Origin: an uncultured Campylobacter sp.
GTDB taxonomy: Bacteria; Campylobacterota; Campylobacteria; Campylobacterales; Campylobacteraceae
Direction of reading: 5' to 3'
NCBI GenBank assembly: GCA_937965895.1
Contig: CALCKS010000003.1
Span: forward strand, 1-19,878
DNA length: 19,878 nt
A model generated the notes under the pieces. It was not told the origin of the DNA, did not search any database, and saw nothing but the letters and a program-made list of their open reading frames with translations. This document shows positions 15,293-19,878 of the stretch, piece after piece; position 1 is the stretch's first letter; each line of letters opens with the position of its first letter. Made by a program: the position numbers and the translations under genes.

Positions 15293-15600
15293 TCCCATAC
15301 CCCCATCTCATCACCAATTATATTGCTATTGCCCTCTCTTTGACTAATCCAAGTCCACTCCTTGACATTCTTAGTTATCCATTCGTTTTTAATAGCGTGC
15401 TTATAAACAAACAGCCCCACATTTGCCAAATCGTTTTCATCCCCTTTCGCGTGAAAAGTGTTTTTATCAATCCTAATCAAATTGCACTGCTCGGCAAGCT
15501 TGTCTAAATATTCGTATATTACGTCTAGCCTATACTTTTTCTCTCGCAAAACCTTCTCTTCGTCTATCACTATTTTCGTGCCTAGTAGAGGGTAAGCCAT
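15289..15600 (-). CDS. Small conserved-looking protein coupled to the VapD-like gene
   Basis: A 103-residue soluble protein (MAYPLLGTKIVIDEEKVLRE... ending GDEMGVWE). I start it at ATG 15600 because AAAGGA precedes it by 6 bases; the upstream ATG at 15615 covers that site. It has a basic/acidic helical segment (about 13-35) and a C-terminal Trp-containing part (NEWITKNVKEWTW). Its stop overlaps the start of the VapD-like gene by GTGA, so the two are translationally coupled and the product could be the antitoxin or partner of that RNase. This is inferred from position only; the family is not one I can name. Confidence 0.65.
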   Translation of the reverse strand: MAYPLLGTKIVIDEEKVLREKKYRLDVIYEYLDKLAEQCNLIRIDKNTFHAKGDENDLANVGLFVYKHAIKNEWITKNVKEWTWISQREGNSNIIGDEMGVWE

Positions 15601-15688
15601 TGTTTTTCCTTTCATGGTTCTATATTTTATTATTAAATTCTAGCTTTACTAGCAAATTTATTCAGTTATTATATATGTGCCGCAGGTT

Positions 15689-16189
15689 TTATTTCCTCAT
15701 TATTTTTTTATAGTAGTTAAAAGTCCTTTTATCTATCTCTCCAAACAAAAATAAAATTTCTATGTCATCCCTGTCTGAAAACCCATAGCATTTGAAATTA
15801 CTTTCAACCGTAAGATGATAAATAAAGTGGTATTTGAATCGTAAAATTTTTATCAATCTTTCATTTGTTCTCTCGTCAAATTTAACTCCGAAAAAATCCT
15901 CTGCAACTCGAATGATTTCGTAACTATTCATACGTCCTTTTTTGTTATTTTCAAAAGCTTTGTGATATAAATATCTCAAAAAAGTATCCGAGTTTAAATC
16001 TATAATTTTCCTTTTTACGCAAACTAGGTCATTCTCTTTTAAAAACTCACTCAAAGAAATATCTTGGTAAATATGTTTTGTGTTTTTGATGATTTCTTTT
16101 AACTTGTTGTAGTCTAAATTTTCTTTTTTCGTTCGGACTGCAAGCTTCTCATAAAAAGTATGTTTAGGTATGGCTTTTATGGTTTTCAT
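15689..16189 (-). CDS. Hypothetical protein, 166 aa
   Basis: A basic, soluble protein (MKTIKAIPKHTFYEKL... ending FNYYKKIMRK) with no signal peptide or membrane segment. The middle has SLSEFLKENDLVCVKRKIID (about 45-64) and MNSYEIIRVAEDFFGVKFD (about 87-105), which read as alpha-helical. No catalytic motif is recognised. It lies upstream on the same strand as the 103-residue gene, 88 bases away, so the genes to 15069 may form one transcript. The start has no strong ribosome site. Composition and length are consistent with a real accessory gene. Confidence 0.55.
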   Translation of the reverse strand: MKTIKAIPKHTFYEKLAVRTKKENLDYNKLKEIIKNTKHIYQDISLSEFLKENDLVCVKRKIIDLNSDTFLRYLYHKAFENNKKGRMNSYEIIRVAEDFFGVKFDERTNERLIKILRFKYHFIYHLTVESNFKCYGFSDRDDIEILFLFGEIDKRTFNYYKKIMRK

Positions 16190-16958
16190 ATGACTATTCT
16201 ACTTAACTGAATATAAAACTATGTTTAGTTAGAATGTATTCATTAGTCGAAAAATAAAACAAACCTTAAAAAAAGCGAACTTCCACTTTAGCTGCCTATT
16301 TTGCTTAAATAATATACTCAAAATCCGATTTTAGGCTATTAATATTTTATTTTTAAGTTTCAATTTATATATAAAATAATCACCTCCTACTAGCGATCCT
16401 TTATAATATTATAAGAATCTCGTATAGAGACGAAGGAGCGTTACTTTTAATTAAATAGCGCTTTCGATGGTTAGTTTAGTGTCTAAAAATGTAAAAAATC
16501 AAAACGTAATATAACTAGCGGCAGTCTAGTTATGGTTAGTAATACCCACAATATCGTTATTTTTACTTTCGGTATCTGGGTTAAATCTCAGTATTGCCCC
16601 CTGTTCATCGGCGGCATTTAAATTTATATTTTTTATATCATAATAAATTCGCCTTATGCGGTAGTGTGGATATAAATTTTAAATTAGTTTATTTTTGGAA
16701 CTGTATCGCAACTTAGTGAGTATATTTGGTAAATGTGATAAAATTTCAAAAAAAAAGAACAAAAAAAGTGCACAGTCATAATACAAAAAACCTACTAAAC
16801 ATTTTGGTGCTACTGGAATGCAAAAGCAAGTATCTCAAAAATGCAACAGCAGTTAACTTAAAATTAACCCAAACGCATTTCGAACGTAACTGAAAAATAA
16901 CTGTAAAGCAACCAAAAATATACTTAAATATGTGCTTAATTACAACCATTACTAACTT
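16190..16958. other. Non-coding AT-rich region
   Basis: No gene is supported. Notable items are the palindrome TTATAATATTATAA (16401-16414), the hairpin ATAACTAG/CTAGTTAT (16511-16518 and 16526-16533) and, on the minus strand, a perfect ribosome-site-like AGGAGGTGAT near 16380-16389 with no start codon behind it. A 63-codon minus-strand frame at 16776-16967 looks spurious. Confidence 0.4.
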
Positions 16959-16990
16959 TGGTAGCATGCGTTGCCTAACGCATGCTACCA
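16959..16990. repeat. Perfect 14-bp inverted repeat with 4-base loop
   Basis: TGGTAGCATGCGTT (16959-16972) and AACGCATGCTACCA (16977-16990) are exact reverse complements around the loop GCCT. No T tract follows on either strand, so a simple terminator is unlikely. A transposon-end hairpin, a REP-like element or a structured RNA are possible. Confidence 0.75.
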
Positions 16991-17155
16991 GATGACGGCT
17001 ACGAGATTGGCGATATTACTATTGGTTCCGCGTGGTAGTTTCGTATTTGTACACAAACAAAAAATTGTAAAGCATTTGGCGTAGCCAAGGTTCTAGGTTG
17101 AAGCCAAAAACGTAGAGTAGGTCAAGCGGATGTACTCGAGTGCGTTATGTATGAT

Positions 17156-17225
17156 ACGGCACTATATTTACTCAACATCAAGCACTGATGTTGATAAAGC
17201 TACGCCAGAACGGCTAATGTGCCGT
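17156..17225. repeat. Nested inverted repeats (70 bases)
   Basis: An outer 7-bp pair, ACGGCAC (17156-17162) and GTGCCGT (17219-17225), encloses a 9-bp hairpin, TCAACATCA (17172-17180)/TGATGTTGA (17186-17194). A weaker GCC/GGC pair follows at about 17203-17213. The arrangement is that of a branched structure. It lacks the T-arm sequence of a tRNA. Function unknown. Confidence 0.5.
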
Positions 17226-17386
17226 GGCAACCTTTAAAAAGTGAATTAAAAAACGGTAGAGAGCTTATGCTATTTTGCGCCAAATCCGATAGCATTGATG
17301 TAAAGTCGGCTTGGAATTCACTAGTAAGCTCTATGGGTAAACACTCAATACTTTATCGTCTAGCTTATATTTGGATACGTTTTTAA
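17198..17386 (+). pseudogene. Degenerate open frame, possible gene remnant
   Basis: A 62-residue frame without a start (internal ATG at 17267) reads protein-like text: LKSELKNGRELMLFCAKSDS and AWNSLVSSMGKHSILYRLAY. Upstream in the same frame the sequence is also partly protein-like from about 16983 but is interrupted by several stops. It may be what is left of a decayed gene. Family not recognised. Confidence 0.3.
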
Positions 17387-17470
17387 AGCCAAGATTAGTA
17401 ATTAAAATGGCTATACGGCCTACCCCACAAAATTCCCCATTGTATAGGTTGTTTATTTTACCGTATATAT

Positions 17471-17497
17471 CGCCTTAACTAATACTGTTTTAAGGCG
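17471..17497. repeat. 8-bp hairpin upstream of the terminal gene
   Basis: CGCCTTAA (17471-17478) and TTAAGGCG (17490-17497) flank an 11-base loop. It sits about 60 bases before the GTG start at 17559 and about 30 bases before a -10-like TAAAAT (17526-17531), so it may end upstream transcription or act in regulation. Confidence 0.45.
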
Positions 17498-17558
17498 CAT
17501 TATTGAATATTTTTCCGGTTTGCGATAAAATACCCTAAAAAGCAATCAAGGATGCTTT

Positions 17559-19878
17559 GTGCCTATAACTCCTAGAAACCATACGAATTTCAAAGAAGAT
17601 TTAATAGAGCTTATAAAACTACGATACGAAGATCCTGTTGATACGAATAATATCTTTTTTCTAAAGGACAAACCGTTTATAGGCTACGGCTTTAGTCTAA
17701 AAGACGATATCGATACGATATGCGATCAAATTTACGGTAAAGAGAAAAACAAAGAGCTTGTCGATGCGGTAAAAAAAGCCATAGCAGACTTTAAGCCGGA
17801 CGAAACAAAATCTGGATCGGAAAACGCCGCCTTACTTTATGAAAATATAAATAAAGCCGCAGAGGACTCAAAAAAGGATTCAAAATCTCTGACCAAAAAA
17901 CAGACGTCAAGCTTGAATTCAGATAAATCCCTCTCGTCCTCTTCGTCTAGAAACTCGAATTCTAAGACCGCTGAAGCCAAAAACTCTTTGCCGGAGTTTA
18001 AATTTACCTCCGAGGATCAAAAATGCTTTATCCTTGAACAAAAGCTAAAACCCCTCGTTCAGGAGATAGATAAAAAGCTAAGCGGCTCTCCTCTTAAAAA
18101 ATTAGGAGAAGTCGCGCTTGTCGCCTCTAGCCAAACTAGCGGGCAATCAATAACTCCTAGCAAAGAACACGTAGCTCTTTTGGCGCTTCTTTATCTTAGC
18201 GATAAAAAAGAACTAAATGCGTCTTTGGTAACTTACGTCAAGACTAAAAGCCGTTTTAGAGCTTGGTACTGGCTAGCTTATGAAAGCTTTGACGGAAAAA
18301 GGGACGATAAATTCGATAAAATAAGAGAGAGGATTTCAACCGGATTCGGTCTTTTCGAGCATGACGCATATAATGAAAATTTAAACAACCTATATTCTTC
18401 TTTAGGCAACCAAACCGACTTTAGCGCTTCAAATTTAACCTCGGTCGGTACGGAGCATATCGGCTTTAGGGAGTGTATAGACGTATTTAGCCATCTAAAC
18501 GTAACAAAGATAAAATACTACGAAAAAGACCAAAAAGACGAAGAAAGCGCGCAAGAAAACACCTGCTTAGAGTTTATAAAAACCTACGAGATAAATAAAT
18601 TAAAGCCAAATACGGCCGGTAGCGTCGCGCCTAATTTAAATAATAGCTCCTTAAATAAAAACTTAAGCTCGGAAAAACAAGATCCGGGCTTAAGCAAACC
18701 CGGCGCAGAACCGGGCGACGCATCCGCCGCTTCAAAACAAGAAGCGCTGTTTAAGCCTTTTGCGGACAAGCTAAATTCTCTCTTAAGCCCTCATACCTCT
18801 AAAACCTTTAGCCTAGAAAACATCTACTGCATAAACCTAACCCTAGCAGCGGGGTCTAACGCTTCAAGGATAAACAAGCTCTTAAGAAAAAGAGAGGAAG
18901 AGCTATATAAACAAGAAAATATACTCATACTTTGCCCTATTAAAACCGCTACTCCTATTAAGATTTTCCAACCTAAAAAGAGCAACTTTACCATAGTGCT
19001 AGCTAGCCAAACCCCGTTTGATTGTAGCGAGCTAAATCCAAAAGAGCTAAATCCAAGCAGGGCTAACTACGGCAAGGTAAATTTATGCGAGCTACTACTT
19101 ACGGATTTTATATTTAATCCCTATGAAAACTTAAATACCAATCATACCACCCAAAGTCCAAGCGTCTCTACTACCGAAGAGATAAAATTTAAAAACGCTA
19201 AAACAAGCAGCGAATCCCTTGATCCTTTTACGGGTAAATTTGCTTCAAGCGATACGGTAACTCTTTACCGAGGCGAAGATAATGGCGATAACGAAAACAA
19301 AAGCGAAGCAAGCAATCAAGAAGACGAAAATTCTTCAAACGATAAAACCAAACCGAAAAACCCGCATTTTACATCTATTAGAAGGGATGAAAAGGATGAA
19401 GAAGAGATAGAGTATAAGCTAAAAGATGGCATGATAGAGATGAGCTGCTTTAAACAAAGCGGCAACCCAAGTTCTAACGACTCAAATTCAGCCTCAAATC
19501 AAACCACGCCCTATCTAAATTTCACCCTCCTAAATTTCGCTAAAGAAAACAACTTTACCCTTAGAGACGATAAGGCTTCAAGTATGTTTGATATGAAGCT
19601 TCTTCTTGCCTACGGAAACGAAGCCGTGCCTACTTCTTACTCAAGCTCAAACTTTACCCTTACCCTGCAAGATCTAATCATCGAAAACGAAAACGGAGAA
19701 GCTACCGATATAGATAAGGTATATCTTCATAACTGCTCTAATAAAACGGTATATGAAAGCTCGTCTTTGGTAAAAAACCAAGACTCCTTATTTAAAAACT
19801 CATATACGGCTAAATTTAATATCCCCATAGATAAAGATAACAAAAAAGATACCAAGCTCATAATATATTCAAACGACC
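17559..19878 (+). CDS. Large protein with N-terminal lysozyme-like domain, 3' end outside the window
   Basis: From GTG 17559 the frame is open to the window edge (773 codons plus one base). AAGGA at 17548-17552, 6 bases upstream, fixes the start; no in-frame ATG occurs until far downstream. Residues 11-60 (FKEDLIELIKL... then PFIGYGFSL, 39-47) resemble the T4-lysozyme-type start with a catalytic Glu (E17 likely) and the GYG turn. Residues 203-270 (EHVALLALLYL, RFRAWYWLAYES at 232-243, FGLF at 263-266) resemble the second half of such domains. They are separated by a low-complexity Ser/Lys insert (about 80-145). The rest is unrecognised and Asn/Ser-rich (for example about 590-620). No signal peptide is seen, which suits delivery by a T6SS or phage-like system. 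Peptidoglycan cleavage is inferred; vgrG-type neighbours are not visible here. Confidence 0.7.
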   Translation, partial: MPITPRNHTNFKEDLIELIKLRYEDPVDTNNIFFLKDKPFIGYGFSLKDDIDTICDQIYGKEKNKELVDAVKKAIADFKPDETKSGSENAALLYENINKAAEDSKKDSKSLTKKQTSSLNSDKSLSSSSSRNSNSKTAEAKNSLPEFKFTSEDQKCFILEQKLKPLVQEIDKKLSGSPLKKLGEVALVASSQTSGQSITPSKEHVALLALLYLSDKKELNASLVTYVKTKSRFRAWYWLAYESFDGKRDDKFDKIRERISTGFGLFEHDAYNENLNNLYSSLGNQTDFSASNLTSVGTEHIGFRECIDVFSHLNVTKIKYYEKDQKDEESAQENTCLEFIKTYEINKLKPNTAGSVAPNLNNSSLNKNLSSEKQDPGLSKPGAEPGDASAASKQEALFKPFADKLNSLLSPHTSKTFSLENIYCINLTLAAGSNASRINKLLRKREEELYKQENILILCPIKTATPIKIFQPKKSNFTIVLASQTPFDCSELNPKELNPSRANYGKVNLCELLLTDFIFNPYENLNTNHTTQSPSVSTTEEIKFKNAKTSSESLDPFTGKFASSDTVTLYRGEDNGDNENKSEASNQEDENSSNDKTKPKNPHFTSIRRDEKDEEEIEYKLKDGMIEMSCFKQSGNPSSNDSNSASNQTTPYLNFTLLNFAKENNFTLRDDKASSMFDMKLLLAYGNEAVPTSYSSSNFTLTLQDLIIENENGEATDIDKVYLHNCSNKTVYESSSLVKNQDSLFKNSYTAKFNIPIDKDNKKDTKLIIYSND

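Noticed and set aside
16776..16967. 63-codon minus-strand frame
   Set aside because: No ribosome site, an odd hydrophobic/basic mix and no coding-like composition.
17156..17225. tRNA-like layout (7-bp outer stem, TA after it, 70 bases)
   Set aside because: There is no T-arm TTC motif, no credible anticodon arm of standard size and no D-arm on either strand.
18584..18769. 61-codon minus-strand frame
   Set aside because: It is a shadow inside the large open frame starting at 17559.

Overview
The window is AT-rich DNA from an epsilonproteobacterium, most likely a Campylobacter of the T6SS-carrying oral/enteric group. The indications are codon use, AAGGA ribosome sites with TATAAT-type -10 boxes, a poly-G tract, and protein families such as the IS607 TnpB, VapD-like and Fic proteins. 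The species cannot be fixed from sequence alone. No rRNA, tRNA or CRISPR array is visible.

Layout: (1) 1-1393 is the right part of an IS607-family element: the tail of the serine transposase TnpA, an intact TnpB RNA-guided nuclease, and an end carrying a TATAG repeat of exactly 10-bp period. It sits inside a broken gene whose C-terminal remnant follows (1394-1564). (2) About 1565-1895 is non-coding and contains a GC-rich island. (3) 1896-11976 looks like a defence/conflict island: two AAA_14/DUF4143-type ATPases flanking an SF2 helicase with a likely C-terminal PD-(D/E)xK nuclease, then a HipA kinase without a visible HipB, and a two-gene unit under a near-consensus promoter. That unit encodes a PLD-like nuclease fused to a P-loop ATPase plus a serine-recombinase-fold protein lacking all expected catalytic residues. 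It is the best candidate here for an undescribed system.

(4) 12020-15615 is a toxin-antitoxin graveyard. After a small membrane protein and a frameshifted remnant come a Fic AMP-transferase gene cut by one in-frame TAG, an intact MazE with a MazF broken by a 1-base frameshift, and an intact small gene translationally coupled (GTGA) to a VapD-like gene broken by a 1-base loss in a homopolymer. Toxins are damaged while the adjacent MazE and the VapD neighbour are intact. A G9 tract and a tandem hairpin repeat lie between these genes.

(5) 15689-16189 is an unrecognised gene. 16190-17558 is mostly non-coding, with several strong inverted repeats and a degenerate ORF. (6) From 17559 an uninterrupted reading frame runs off the right edge (at least 773 codons). 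Its N-terminal part looks like a split lysozyme-like domain, which suggests a large muramidase or T6SS-type effector.
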